From Streptomyces longhuiensis (GTDB lineage Bacteria > Actinomycetota > Actinomycetes > Streptomycetales > Streptomycetaceae), in NCBI RefSeq assembly GCF_020616555.1, contig NZ_CP085173.1, forward strand, positions 7,580,001 to 7,644,000: DNA of 64,000 nt, read 5' to 3'. This document shows positions 53,504-62,868 of the stretch, one piece after another. Position numbers and translations under genes: made by a program. The notes under the pieces are model-generated. The model was not told where the DNA came from. It made no database searches and saw only the letters and a program-made list of their open reading frames with translations. How positions within the stretch are numbered: position 1 is the stretch's first letter; each line of letters begins with the position of its first letter.

Positions 53504-54661
53504 GTGACCGCGTTCAACGATGAATCCGGACCCGGCGACGCCCTTCGCCGCGCTCTCGGCGTCAGCCGCCGCAGCTTTCTGAGCACCTGCACCGCGGCGG
53601 GGGCCGCCGCCATCGCCGCACCCGTCTTCGGCGCATCGCCCGCCCTCGCCCAGAGCGCGCACAACGGCGGCGGAGGCGGCGGCCACGCCCTCGTCCCGGC
53701 GTCCAAGCGCGGCATCATCCTCTACACCGTGCGCGACGCCACGGGCAGGGACCCGCTCGCCTCGAACCTGCCGTCCGGGTTCCGCGAGGTCTTCAAGGAG
53801 CTCGCCCGCCACGGCTACAAGCAGGTCGAGTTCGCCGGCTACGGCCAGCACGCCAACGCGCCCGGCGGCGCCAACCTCGAAACCGTCGAGGGCGCCAAGC
53901 TGCTGCGCTCCTGGCTCGACGAGTACGGCCTGCGCGCCCAGGGCAACCACGGCTTCATCCCGGGGTCGTGGCCGCTCAGCCAGCCCGACCTCGACACGTT
54001 CAAGAAGCACCTGGAGATAGCCAACATCCTCGGCATGGACCACATGGGCACCGGTGGCGACCCCACCGGCAGCGCCTACCGGTCCGACTGGGACGCCGCC
54101 GCCGACAAGTGGAACGCGCTCGGCAAGATCGCCCACAGCGCGGGACTCAAGCTGTACACGCACAACCACGACGCGGCGTACGGCTTCCTGCTCGACGGCG
54201 GGCCCCTGGACGCGCAGGGCAAGCCGACCCGTAGCTCCGGCATCCGCAAGCTGGAGTACTTCCTCAAGGTGACCGACCCGAAGACGGTCTGGCTGGAGAT
54301 GGACATCTTCTGGGCGCACGTGGCCCAGTACAAGTTCCACACCTACACCGCCCACGACGGCTCCCAGCGGGAGAACGTCTTCGACCCGGCGGCGCTCGTA
54401 CGCCGCAACAACAAGCGCTACCCGCTGTTCCACGCCAAGGACGGCACGGTCAACACGACGAACGGCATGGGCTACGACATGGTGCCGTTCGGCACCGGAG
54501 TCATCGACTACGAGAAGTTCTTCACCCGTGTCGGGGCGATGAACTACCACAACCCGATGGTGGAGCAGGACAACGCGCCCAGCGACACCGACCTCGGCCA
54601 GTCCCTGAAGTACGCGAAGATCGGCTACGACAACCTGGCCGGACTGCGCAAGAAGCACTGA
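53504..54661 (+). CDS. Tat-exported TIM-barrel sugar isomerase/epimerase-like protein
   Basis: 385 aa. Twin-arginine signal VSRRSFLSTCTAAGAAAIAAPVFGASPALAQ (quoted part continuous with the fold after a Gly-rich spacer, about residues 20-62). The barrel has LYTVRD, VEFAGYG, HNHDAAYGF, WLEMDIFWAHVAQ, FHAKDG and MVEQDNAPS, an AP_endonuc_2 metal site. Export means one step of this operon happens outside the membrane, alongside the secreted sugar dehydrogenase and ThuA/DUF1080 proteins. GTG start 52 bp after the phosphodiesterase; AAAGAGAGAG is the ribosome binding site. Ends at a strong terminator. Confidence 0.88.
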   Translation: MTAFNDESGPGDALRRALGVSRRSFLSTCTAAGAAAIAAPVFGASPALAQSAHNGGGGGGHALVPASKRGIILYTVRDATGRDPLASNLPSGFREVFKELARHGYKQVEFAGYGQHANAPGGANLETVEGAKLLRSWLDEYGLRAQGNHGFIPGSWPLSQPDLDTFKKHLEIANILGMDHMGTGGDPTGSAYRSDWDAAADKWNALGKIAHSAGLKLYTHNHDAAYGFLLDGGPLDAQGKPTRSSGIRKLEYFLKVTDPKTVWLEMDIFWAHVAQYKFHTYTAHDGSQRENVFDPAALVRRNNKRYPLFHAKDGTVNTTNGMGYDMVPFGTGVIDYEKFFTRVGAMNYHNPMVEQDNAPSDTDLGQSLKYAKIGYDNLAGLRKKH

Positions 54662-54675
54662 CGTCAGGGCCCACA

Positions 54676-54711
54676 GGAGTGGGGCCCGGCCACAAGGCCG
54701 GGCCCCACTCC
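54676..54711. terminator. Strong bidirectional terminator
   Basis: A perfect 16-bp stem (GGAGTGGGGCCCGGCC with GGCCGGGCCCCACTCC) and an ACAA loop, between the Ebo-like operon and the convergent OFA transporter gene. Confidence 0.92.
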
Positions 54712-54736
54712 CATGAGCACTTCCAGTGGCTGCTCC

Positions 54737-56122
54737 CTACGCGGTGGCCACCACCTTCTCCGCCTTCTCGCTCCCGGGCTGCCGCAGCAGCAGCGCCACG
54801 GCCGCCGCCACCATCGATACACCGCCGGCGAGCGCGTACGCACCGTTGTAGCCCCACGCGGCGACCACCATGGAGCCGAGCCCGCCGCCGAACAGGCCGC
54901 TGACCAGCTTGCCGCTGTACACCAGGCCGTAGTTGGTGGCGTTGTAGTTCTCACCGAAGTAGTCCGGCGTGAGCGCCGCGAACATCGGGTAGAACGCGCC
55001 GCCGCCGAAGCCCGACAGGAACGCGAAGAACAGGAACAGCCACTCACTGTGGATGTCACCCGCCCAGATGACGCCGAACTGGGCGAGACCGAGGACGACG
55101 ATGACGAACACCAGGCTGACCTTGCGGCCCCAGATGTCGGAGAGCCAGCCGACGACCGCACGGCCGACGCCGTTGATGACCGCCATCACACCCATCGACG
55201 ACGCGGCGACCAGCGGCCCGAAGCCGACCTCCTTCGCGAAGTCCACCTGGAACGAGATGCCGAAGATCGACACACCGGCCGTCAGCACGAGGCTGAACCA
55301 CATGAGCGGCAGCATGCCGGTCCTGACGGCCTCCATGGGCGTGAACTGGCGTACGGCGGGCGGGTTCTTGGCGAGGGACCTGGCGCCCTTGTCCGAGCCC
55401 GACTTCTTCAGCGGGTCGACCTCGTGCGGCCACCAGTTCTTCGGCGGGTCCCGGAAGAAGAACGCACAGGCGAGCACGACCACCAGCACATAGACACCGA
55501 TCATGTCGAGCACACGGTGGTAGTTCGACGTGTCGAACGCGTAGTTGAAGATGAAGATGAACGGAAGGGACCCGTACGCGAACCCGCCGTTGACGAAACC
55601 GGTCCTGCCGCCTTTTCGCTCCGGGAACCATTTGCCGACCATGTTGATACAGGTCGAGTAGACGAGGCCGGAGCCCAGCCCGCCGATGACACCGAATCCC
55701 AGGATCGCCAGCCACACGTTGTCGAAGTGGGACAGCGCGAGGAATCCGAACAGGCAGAGGAAGGCACCGAGCATGGTGGCGCCCTTGGCGGTCAGGATGC
55801 CCTTCTCCCGCATCCATCCGGCCGGGAAGGCGATGCCCGCCTGGAAGAACACCCAGACGCTCAGGATCCAGAAGGTGTTCGACTGCGTCCAGCCATGTGC
55901 GCTGGAAAGCGTGTCCTCCGCCGAACCGTACGCGTACTCGGAAACGCTGATGGCCATCATCGCTACCCATGGCAGATACACCATGAACTTACGGGAATGG
56001 CCGAGGATGTCGCGGTCCGTCTCGCCTACGCGATAGACGCGGCCGTTCTCGTCGGTGATTTCTCGGTACCTGCTACCAGTGGTCGTCGCTGAGTTGCCTG
56101 CGGCGATGGGCTCAGCCGTCAT
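54737..56122 (-). CDS. OFA-family MFS transporter (second of tandem pair)
   Basis: 461 aa, 12 helices. It starts with a soluble extension (YREITDENGRVYRVGETDRDILGHSRKFMVYLPW) also seen in the upstream copy. OFA landmarks: GWTQSNTFWILSVWVFFQAGIAFPAG, GSGLVYSTCINMVGKWFPERKGGRTGFVNGGFAYGSLPFIF and FFRDPPKNWWP. It probably exchanges oxalate, formate or a related anion. ATG 56122 lies one base after the stop of the paralogue, so the two are cotranslated. Identical length to that paralogue shows a tandem duplication. Confidence 0.9.
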   Translation of the reverse strand: MTAEPIAAGNSATTTGSRYREITDENGRVYRVGETDRDILGHSRKFMVYLPWVAMMAISVSEYAYGSAEDTLSSAHGWTQSNTFWILSVWVFFQAGIAFPAGWMREKGILTAKGATMLGAFLCLFGFLALSHFDNVWLAILGFGVIGGLGSGLVYSTCINMVGKWFPERKGGRTGFVNGGFAYGSLPFIFIFNYAFDTSNYHRVLDMIGVYVLVVVLACAFFFRDPPKNWWPHEVDPLKKSGSDKGARSLAKNPPAVRQFTPMEAVRTGMLPLMWFSLVLTAGVSIFGISFQVDFAKEVGFGPLVAASSMGVMAVINGVGRAVVGWLSDIWGRKVSLVFVIVVLGLAQFGVIWAGDIHSEWLFLFFAFLSGFGGGAFYPMFAALTPDYFGENYNATNYGLVYSGKLVSGLFGGGLGSMVVAAWGYNGAYALAGGVSMVAAAVALLLRQPGSEKAEKVVATA

Positions 56123-56123
56123 A

Positions 56124-57509
56124 TCAAGCCATCTCCTCACCGAGCGGTTGCGGGTTGGGTTGAATGTCACGGGACTTGGACCTGCCGGGTTGCGACAGGA
56201 AGAGCGCGATGAAGCCGGCGAAGAAGGAGATGCAGCCCGCCAGGACGAAGGCACCGGAGTGTCCCCAGGCCCCGACGACCACGGCGCCCATCCCCGCGCC
56301 CAGTCCGGAGACGAGCTTGGAGCTGTAGACCATGCCGTAGTTGGTGGCGTTGTTGTTCTCGCCGAAGTAGTCCGCGGTGAGCGCCGCGAACATCGGGAAG
56401 ATGGCGCCGCCGCCGAAGCCGGAGATCGCGGAGAAGATCAGGAACAGCGGCAGGTTCTTGGCCTCGGCCGACCAGAGGATGCCGAACTGGGCGCACCCGA
56501 GGATGGCGCACACGGCGAGCAGACACTGCTTGCGGCCGTAGCGGTCGGAGAGCCAGCCGATGACGCCGCGCCCGGTGCCGTTGACGAGCGCCTTCAAGGA
56601 CATCGCGGCGGCGACGATTCCGCCGGCGAAGCCGGCCTCCTCGCCGATGTCCACCTGGAAGGCGATGCCGAAGATGTTCACGCCGGAAGTGCAGGCCAGA
56701 CAGAACCACATCAGGGCCACCCGGCCGGTCCGCCAGGCCTCCAGCGGGGTGTACTGCTTGACGGCCGGCGGGTTCTTCTCCAGGGAACGCCGGGCGCGCG
56801 GGTCCTCCGGCGGATTGAGCGGATCGACGCTCGCGGGCCACCAGTTCTTCGGCGGATCCCTGAAGAAGGAACCGGCGAACGCGACCATCGCGGCGAGCAG
56901 AACGCCCACCGTCAGCAGCACCCAGCGGTAGTTGGTCAGGTCCATGTAGCCGGTGAACAGGAAGACGAACGGCACCGAACCGTAGGCGAATCCGCCGTTG
57001 ACGAAGCCGGTCTTGCCGCCCCTGCGCTCCGGGTACCACTTGCCCACCATGTTGACGCAGGTGGCGTACACCATGCCCGCGCCCATGCCGCTCAGCACGC
57101 TGAAGCCGATGTAGGCGAAGACGACGTGTGGTGCCAGGGCCAGCGACAGATAGCCCATGAAGGTGCCCGACGCGCCGATCATCATCGCCCAGCGGGCCGG
57201 CAGTCTGCCGCTCTCACGCAGCCTGCCCGCGGGGAAGGCGACCGCGGCCTGGAAGAACACCCAGACGGTCATCATCCAGAAGATGTGCAGGCTGTTCCAG
57301 TCGTGCGCGGTGTGCAGAGTGTCCTCGGCGGACGCGAACGCGTACTCGGCGGAGGAGATCCCCATCATGCCCACCCAGGGCAGGATCACCATCCACTTGC
57401 GCTTGCGGCCCAAGATGTCGATATCGGTCTCGCCAACCCGGTACACACGGCCGTTGGCGTCCGTCACCTCCCTGTAAGGGACGGAGGTTGATAGATCGGT
57501 TGCGGTCAT
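56124..57509 (-). CDS. OFA-family MFS transporter (first of tandem pair)
   Basis: 461 aa, same architecture as the following gene (VPYREVTDANGRVYRVGETDIDILGRKRKWMVILPW; GAGMVYATCVNMVGKWYPERRGGKTGFVNGGFAYGS; FFRDPPKNWWPASVDPLNPP). Divergence between the two suggests different substrates or a heteromeric pair. No separate small-subunit gene was found nearby, unlike the OFA carrier at 30.2 kb. ATG 57509 after AAGGGG; the longer frame to 57578 is not used. It starts 77 bp beyond the terminator of the acyl-CoA synthetase operon, so it has its own promoter or depends on read-through. Confidence 0.9.
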   Translation of the reverse strand: MTATDLSTSVPYREVTDANGRVYRVGETDIDILGRKRKWMVILPWVGMMGISSAEYAFASAEDTLHTAHDWNSLHIFWMMTVWVFFQAAVAFPAGRLRESGRLPARWAMMIGASGTFMGYLSLALAPHVVFAYIGFSVLSGMGAGMVYATCVNMVGKWYPERRGGKTGFVNGGFAYGSVPFVFLFTGYMDLTNYRWVLLTVGVLLAAMVAFAGSFFRDPPKNWWPASVDPLNPPEDPRARRSLEKNPPAVKQYTPLEAWRTGRVALMWFCLACTSGVNIFGIAFQVDIGEEAGFAGGIVAAAMSLKALVNGTGRGVIGWLSDRYGRKQCLLAVCAILGCAQFGILWSAEAKNLPLFLIFSAISGFGGGAIFPMFAALTADYFGENNNATNYGMVYSSKLVSGLGAGMGAVVVGAWGHSGAFVLAGCISFFAGFIALFLSQPGRSKSRDIQPNPQPLGEEMA

Positions 57510-57585
57510 GACGGTCGCACCCCTTGCGTCGAAAGATCTGGCCAGCGCCCCCTGTCCAAATTCCTTTCGCGTGCGCATGGGTCCC

Positions 57586-57618
57586 GGGGCCGGCCTGCGC
57601 GCACCGCCGGCCGGCCCC
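57586..57618 (-). terminator. Hairpin after the CoA synthetase operon
   Basis: GGGGCCGGCC pairs with GGCCGGCCCC around a 13-nt loop, 13 bp beyond the acyl-CoA synthetase stop. Confidence 0.75.
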
Positions 57619-57631
57619 CACTCCGGTCACC

Positions 57632-59785
57632 TCATGAAGCGCCCCCCAACAGCCCCGCCGCACGGGCCCACCGGTACTTCGCACCGAGTGCGGCCACCGG
57701 CCTCTCGGTCGTGTACGGGTACGCCACGACCCCACGCTCGTAGAGGTACTGGCAGGCCTCCTCGACCTCGACGTCGCCCGCGAGCGACGCCACCACGGGC
57801 TTCTCGATGCCTCGCGCGCGGAACTCCTCGACCACCCGCGCCGTCAGCTCCGCGAAGACCATCGGCGGGGTGACGATCGTGTGCCAGTAGCCGAGGACGA
57901 GGGAGTGGATCCGCGGGTCCTCCAGGCCGAGCCTGATGGTCGCCTCGTACGTCGACGGCGGCTCACCGCCCGTGATGTCGATCGGGTTGCCCGCGGCGCC
58001 GAAGGGCGGGATGAACGCCTTGAAGGCGGCGTCCAGATCCTCGGGGATCTCCATCAGGGTCAGACCGTTGTCGACGATGGCGTCCGAGAGCAGCACGCCC
58101 GAGCCGCCCGCGCCGGTGATGATGACGACGTTGTCGCCCTTGGGCGTGGGCAGCACGGGAAGCGCCCGCGCGTACTCGAGCATCTCATTCAGGCCCGGCG
58201 CCCTGATGACACCGGCCTGCCTGAGGATGTCGTCGTACACCGCGTCGTCGCCCGCGAGGGCCCCCGTGTGCGAACCGGCCGCCTTCGCGCCGGCGCTGGT
58301 GCGCCCCGCCTTGAGGACCACGACCGGCTTCTTCGGCACCGTCGCCCGCGCGGCCTCCACGAAGGCCCGCCCGTCCTTCAGGTCCTCCAGGTGCATCGCG
58401 ATGCACTGGGTGTTGGGGTCCTCACCGAACCATGTGAGCAGGTCGTCCTCGTCCAGGTCCGACTTGTTGCCGAGCCCGACGATCGCGGAGACACCGGTCT
58501 TCGTCGTGCGCGCGAAGCCGAGGATCGCCATGCCGATGCCCCCGGACTGCGAGGTCAGCGCCACCCCGCCCTTCACGTCGTACGGCGTGCAGAACGTGGC
58601 GCACAGGTCCTGCCACGTCGAGTAGTAGCCGTAGATGTTCGGCCCGAGCAGGCGTACCCCGTACCGCTCGCCGATCGCCACGATCTCGTCCTGGAGGGCC
58701 TGTTCACCGGTCTCCGCGAACCCGGAGGGGATCAGGACGGCGTTCGGGATCCCCTTGCGTCCCACCTCTTCGAGGGCCGAGGCCACGAACTTGGCGGGGA
58801 TCGCGAAGACCGCCACATCCACCTCACCCGGGACGTCCGTGACACTCTTGTACGCCTTGCGGCCCAGGATGTCATCGGCCTTGGGGTTCACCGGATGGAT
58901 CTCCCCGGAGAAGCCGCCGTCGATGAGGTTGCGCATGACCGAATTGCCGATCTTGCCCTGTTCGCTGGACGCGCCGATCACGGCGACCGAGCGCGGCTGC
59001 ATCAGCCGGCGCATCGACCTGAGGATCTCCTCGCGAGAGTACGTACGCCGCTGCTTCGGTGCCCCGTCGGCGAGGATCACGCGGATGTCGGCGGCGACCG
59101 CGCCCTCCGGTGTCGCGATCACCGGGTTGAGGTCGACCTCGGCTATCTCCGGGAAGTCGGTGACCAGTTGGGACACCCGGCGGATCTGCTCGGCGAGCGC
59201 CCACCGGTCGACCGGCCGCGCGCCGCGCACCCCGCGCAGCACCTCGGCCGCCCGGATCGAGTCCAGCATCGACACGGCCTCGTCCGCACCGACCGGCGCG
59301 AGCCGGAACGTCACGTCCTTGAGCACCTCGACCAGCACACCGCCGAGCCCGAAGGCGACGACCTTCCCGAACGTCGGATCGGTGACGGCCCCGACGATGA
59401 CCTCCTGCGAGGAGGGCCCGGTCGGCAGCAGCTCCTGCACCTGGACGCCCTCGATCCGGGCGTCCGGCGCGTAGGCCCGCGCGTTCTTCACGATCGTGCA
59501 GAACGCGGCCCGTACGTCGGCGGCGCCCTCCACGCCCACGATCACGCCACCCGCGTCCGTCTTGTGCAGGATGTCGGGGGAGACGATCTTCATCACGACG
59601 GGTCCGCCGAAGCGCGCCGCGTACGCGACCGCCTCGTCCACGTCCGTCGCCAGCTCCTCGCCGGGCACGGAGATCCCGTACGCGTCGGCGATCACCTTGC
59701 CCTCGGGGGCGGTGAGAGCGCTGCGGCCCTCCGCGCGCACGGATGCGAGCAGCGCCCGTACCGTGAGCTCACGGTCCTCGGCCAT
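57632..59785 (-). CDS. NDP-forming acyl-CoA synthetase (acetate--CoA ligase family), ATP-grasp first
   Basis: 717 aa. Residues about 15-230 are an ATP-grasp domain (KVIADAYGISVPGEELA, GPVVMKIVSPDILHKTDAGGVIVGV, ADVRAAFCTIVKNARAYAPDARIEGVQVQELLP). A CoA-binding domain follows (RSVAVIGASSEQGKIGNSVMRNLIDGGFSGEIHPVNP), then succinyl-CoA-ligase-like domains with SQSGGIGMAILGFA and the catalytic His probably in AGSHTGALAGDDAVYDDILRQAG. It interconverts a carboxylate, ATP and CoA with acyl-CoA and ADP/Pi. It is the last gene of the operon with a CoA transferase and a ThDP enzyme, so it may prime the CoA pool with formate, oxalate or a hydroxy acid. Confidence 0.9.
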   Translation of the reverse strand: MAEDRELTVRALLASVRAEGRSALTAPEGKVIADAYGISVPGEELATDVDEAVAYAARFGGPVVMKIVSPDILHKTDAGGVIVGVEGAADVRAAFCTIVKNARAYAPDARIEGVQVQELLPTGPSSQEVIVGAVTDPTFGKVVAFGLGGVLVEVLKDVTFRLAPVGADEAVSMLDSIRAAEVLRGVRGARPVDRWALAEQIRRVSQLVTDFPEIAEVDLNPVIATPEGAVAADIRVILADGAPKQRRTYSREEILRSMRRLMQPRSVAVIGASSEQGKIGNSVMRNLIDGGFSGEIHPVNPKADDILGRKAYKSVTDVPGEVDVAVFAIPAKFVASALEEVGRKGIPNAVLIPSGFAETGEQALQDEIVAIGERYGVRLLGPNIYGYYSTWQDLCATFCTPYDVKGGVALTSQSGGIGMAILGFARTTKTGVSAIVGLGNKSDLDEDDLLTWFGEDPNTQCIAMHLEDLKDGRAFVEAARATVPKKPVVVLKAGRTSAGAKAAGSHTGALAGDDAVYDDILRQAGVIRAPGLNEMLEYARALPVLPTPKGDNVVIITGAGGSGVLLSDAIVDNGLTLMEIPEDLDAAFKAFIPPFGAAGNPIDITGGEPPSTYEATIRLGLEDPRIHSLVLGYWHTIVTPPMVFAELTARVVEEFRARGIEKPVVASLAGDVEVEEACQYLYERGVVAYPYTTERPVAALGAKYRWARAAGLLGGAS

Positions 59786-59788
59786 CAA

Positions 59789-61030
59789 TCAGATCACTCC
59801 GTTCGACTTGAGCAGGCGCAGTTCCTCGTCCCCGAGCCCCAGCTCCCCGACGAACACCTCGGCGTTGTGCTCGCCGAGCAGGGGTGAACTGACCACTTCC
59901 ACGGGGGAGTCGGAGAGCTTGAGGGGGGAGCCGACGGTGGTGAACGTGCCGCGCTCCGGGTGGGCCACCTCGACGACCATCTCGTTCGCGACGAGCGACT
60001 CGTCCTCGATGATCTCCTTGGTGGACAGGATCGGCCCGCACGGGATGTTGTGCGCGTTGAGCCGCTCGAGCACCTCCCACTTGGGCAGGGTCGAGGACCA
60101 TTCCTCGATGAGCTGGAACATCTTGTTGAGCTTGGGCAGGCGCGCCTCGGGCGTCGCCCACTCGGGGTCGCCGGCCAGCTCGGGCCGCCCGATCAGCTCG
60201 CTCAGCGGCTGCCAGCCGACGGGCTGCACGATGACGTACACGTAGTCGTTCGGGCCGCCGGGCGCGCACTTGACCGCCCAGCCGGGCTGTCCGCCGCCGG
60301 ACGCGTTGCCCGAACGCGGCACCTCGTCGGCGAAGGCCGTGTTCTTGGCGTTCGGGTACTCGGCCAACGGGCCGTGCGCCAGGCGCTGTTGGTCGCGCAG
60401 CTTGACCCGGCACAGATTGAGCACCGCGTGCTGCATGGCGACGTTCACGCGCTGGCCGCGCCCGGTGTTCTCGCGCTGGAACAGCGCCGCGAGGATGCCG
60501 GCGACGGCGTGGATACCGGTGCCGGAGTCGCCGATCTGCGCGCCGGTGGCCAGCGGCGGACCGTCCTCGAATCCGGTGGTCGCCATCGAGCCGCCCATGG
60601 CCTGTGCCACGACCTCGTACGCCTTGAAGTTGGTGTACGGGCCGTCGCCGAAACCCTTGATGGAGGCATAGACGATACGCGGGTTGATCTCCTGGATGCG
60701 CTCCCAGGTGAAGCCCATCCGGTCGACGGCGCCCGGGCCGAAGTTCTCGACCATGACGTCGGAGCGCCGGATCAGCTCGGTGAGGAGCTCCTTGCCGCGC
60801 TCGGTCTTCGTGTTGAGGGTGATGCTCCGCTTGTTGCAGTTGAGCATCGTGAAGTAGAGCGAGTCGACGTCCGGCAGGTCACGCAGCTGCTTGCGCGTGA
60901 TGTCCCCGGTCGGCGCCTCCAGCTTCACCACGTCCGCGCCGAGCCAGGCGAGGAGCTGGGTCGCGGAGGGCCCGGACTGCACATGGGTCATGTCGAGGAC
61001 ACGGACGCCCTCAAGAGCCTTGGTCGTCAT
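59789..61030 (-). CDS. frc: Formyl-CoA:oxalate-type CoA transferase (CaiB/BaiF family)
   Basis: 413 aa, class III CoA transferase. The catalytic Asp is D168 in [14 protein letters not shown], preceded by the family [13 protein letters not shown]; the glycine loop GGGQPGW near residue 250 is the one that closes over the active site in Frc. It moves CoA between formyl-CoA and oxalate, or a similar acid. ATG 61030 ([21 protein letters not shown]) is chosen. It sits 11 bp after the ThDP enzyme gene and just before the acyl-CoA synthetase gene. Acceptor specificity depends on whether the ThDP enzyme is a decarboxylase or a lyase. Confidence 0.88.
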   Translation of the reverse strand: MTTKALEGVRVLDMTHVQSGPSATQLLAWLGADVVKLEAPTGDITRKQLRDLPDVDSLYFTMLNCNKRSITLNTKTERGKELLTELIRRSDVMVENFGPGAVDRMGFTWERIQEINPRIVYASIKGFGDGPYTNFKAYEVVAQAMGGSMATTGFEDGPPLATGAQIGDSGTGIHAVAGILAALFQRENTGRGQRVNVAMQHAVLNLCRVKLRDQQRLAHGPLAEYPNAKNTAFADEVPRSGNASGGGQPGWAVKCAPGGPNDYVYVIVQPVGWQPLSELIGRPELAGDPEWATPEARLPKLNKMFQLIEEWSSTLPKWEVLERLNAHNIPCGPILSTKEIIEDESLVANEMVVEVAHPERGTFTTVGSPLKLSDSPVEVVSSPLLGEHNAEVFVGELGLGDEELRLLKSNGVI

Positions 61031-61041
61031 GGCAGGGCTCC

Positions 61042-62724
61042 TCACTTGTACATGGTCTGGTTCATGGTTCCGGGGGCGTACGCGTCCGGGTCGACCCACA
61101 CGTTGATCAGCGAGGGCTTACCGGACTCGCGGGCCCGTTGGAGCGCTGGCGCGATGTCGGCGGGGTCGCGGACCTCTTCGCCGTAACCCCCCAGCATCTG
61201 CGCGAACTTGTCGTAGTGGACGTCGCCGAGGGTGTTGCCGACGCGCTCGCGCTCGTCGCCGTACTTGGCCTTCTGGCCGTAACGGATCTGGTTCATCGAC
61301 GAGTTGTTGCCGACGATCCCGACGAAGGGCAGGTTGTAGCGGACGAGGGTCTCGAAGTCCCAGCCCGTCAGCGAGAACGCGCCGTCGCCGAAGAGTGCGA
61401 CGACCTCCTTGTCGGGCCGCGCCTGCTTGGCGGCGAGGACGAAGGGGATGCCGACACCGAGCGTGCCCAGCGGCCCCGGGTCCATCCAGTGGCCGGGCGA
61501 CTTGGGCTGCACGACCTGCCCGGAGAAGGTGACGATGTCGCCACCGTCGCCGATGTAGATCGAGTCCTCGGTGAGGAAGTCGTTGATCTCGCTGACCAGG
61601 CGGTACGGGTGGATCGGCGAGGCGTCGGAACGCAGGCTCGGCAGGCGCTTGTCGATGGCGGTCTGCTCGGCGGCCCGCAGCTCGTCGAGCCACTCCTTGC
61701 GCCTGGCGCCCCCGCCGTTCAGCCGTCCGGAGGCGGCCTCGGTGACCGACTTCAGGACGAGGCCCGCGTCGCCGACGATGCCGAGGTCGATGTCGCGGTT
61801 CTTGCCGACGGTGCGGTAGTCGAGGTCGATCTGCACGACGGTCGCGTCGGGGGAGAGGCGCTTGCCGTAGCCCATGCGGAAGTCGAAGGGCGTGCCGACG
61901 ATGATGATGAGATCGGCGTTGGAGAAGGCGTAGCGCCGCGAGAGCTGGAAGTGGTGCGGGTCGCCGGGCGGCAGGGTGCCGCGGCCCGCGCCGTTCATGT
62001 AGGCGGGCACGTTGAGGGCGCGTACGAGCTCGATGGCGTCCTCGGTGGCACGGGTCGTCCACACCTGGCTGCCGAGCAGGATCGCCGGCTTCTCGGCGTG
62101 CACGAGGAGGTCGGCGAGCTTCTCGATCGCCTCGGGGTCACCGGCCGAGCGGGTCGAGGCCCGGTACTGGCCGGCCTGGGGCACGCGGGCCTTGTCCACC
62201 GGCACCTTGGCGTCGAGGACATCGCGCGGGATCTCCAGGAAGGACGGGCCGGGGGCGCCGTGGTAGCACTCGCGGAACGCCATCGACACCATGTCGGCGG
62301 CGCGCGCGGTGTCCGGCACCGTCGCGGCGAACTTGGTGATGGGCGTCATCATGTCGACGTGCGGCAGGTCCTGGAGCGAGCCCATCTTGTGCTGGGTGTG
62401 CGCGCCCTGGCCGCCGATGAGGAGCATGGGTGACTCCGCGCGGAACGCGTTCGCGACGCCGGTGACGGCGTCGGTGGTGCCCGGGCCCGCGGTGACGACG
62501 GCGCAGCCGGGCTTGCCGGTGATGCGCGCGTACCCGTCCGCCGCGTGGGCGGCGACCTGCTCGTGACGGACGTCGACGACTTCAATGCCTTCGTCGACGC
62601 AGCCGTCGTAGATGTCGATGATGTGACCGCCGCACAGGGTGTAGATGACCTCCACACCTTCTGCCTTGAGCGCCTTGGCGACCAGATGACCACCGGAGAT
62701 GAGTTCCTGGCTGTCGTCGGGCAT
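61042..62724 (-). CDS. ThDP-dependent acyl-CoA enzyme: oxalyl-CoA decarboxylase or 2-hydroxyacyl-CoA lyase
   Basis: 560 aa, acetolactate synthase/Oxc/HACL fold. The catalytic Glu is E55 ([10 protein letters not shown]); the ThDP-Mg motif is [29 protein letters not shown]. The operon with an Frc-type transferase suggests oxalyl-CoA decarboxylation to formyl-CoA. Against this, the segment that carries the Oxc active-site Tyr-Glu pair (GDYEEMDQ in known Oxc) reads SLQDLPHVD here (116-124), closer to 2-hydroxyacyl-CoA lyases, and the C-terminus ends [16 protein letters not shown] rather than in an Oxc-like tail. Either reaction involves formyl-CoA. ATG 62724; divergent from SucC. Confidence 0.8.
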   Translation of the reverse strand: MPDDSQELISGGHLVAKALKAEGVEVIYTLCGGHIIDIYDGCVDEGIEVVDVRHEQVAAHAADGYARITGKPGCAVVTAGPGTTDAVTGVANAFRAESPMLLIGGQGAHTQHKMGSLQDLPHVDMMTPITKFAATVPDTARAADMVSMAFRECYHGAPGPSFLEIPRDVLDAKVPVDKARVPQAGQYRASTRSAGDPEAIEKLADLLVHAEKPAILLGSQVWTTRATEDAIELVRALNVPAYMNGAGRGTLPPGDPHHFQLSRRYAFSNADLIIIVGTPFDFRMGYGKRLSPDATVVQIDLDYRTVGKNRDIDLGIVGDAGLVLKSVTEAASGRLNGGGARRKEWLDELRAAEQTAIDKRLPSLRSDASPIHPYRLVSEINDFLTEDSIYIGDGGDIVTFSGQVVQPKSPGHWMDPGPLGTLGVGIPFVLAAKQARPDKEVVALFGDGAFSLTGWDFETLVRYNLPFVGIVGNNSSMNQIRYGQKAKYGDERERVGNTLGDVHYDKFAQMLGGYGEEVRDPADIAPALQRARESGKPSLINVWVDPDAYAPGTMNQTMYK

Positions 62725-62775
62725 GGCGAAGTCCTGTCCCTTCGTAGGGGAGTCGTGCGCTGTCGCAGTACATTG

Positions 62776-62799
62776 CATACAGTCGACGAATACTGTATG
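62776..62799. promoter_or_regulatory. Inverted repeat between the ThDP enzyme and SucC genes
   Basis: CATACAGT (62776-62783) and ACTGTATG (62792-62799), separated by 8 bp, form a perfect inverted repeat in the divergent promoter. Each arm contains ACTGTA, the core shared with the GntR-type sites at 30061-30076 and 32783-32798. Confidence 0.7.
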
Positions 62800-62868
62800 A
62801 AGCTTGTTATCCCGCATCCGGTGGGTGGTGTCCAGGGGGCGTGCGGCACTTTTACGGCAGGAGCCGAG

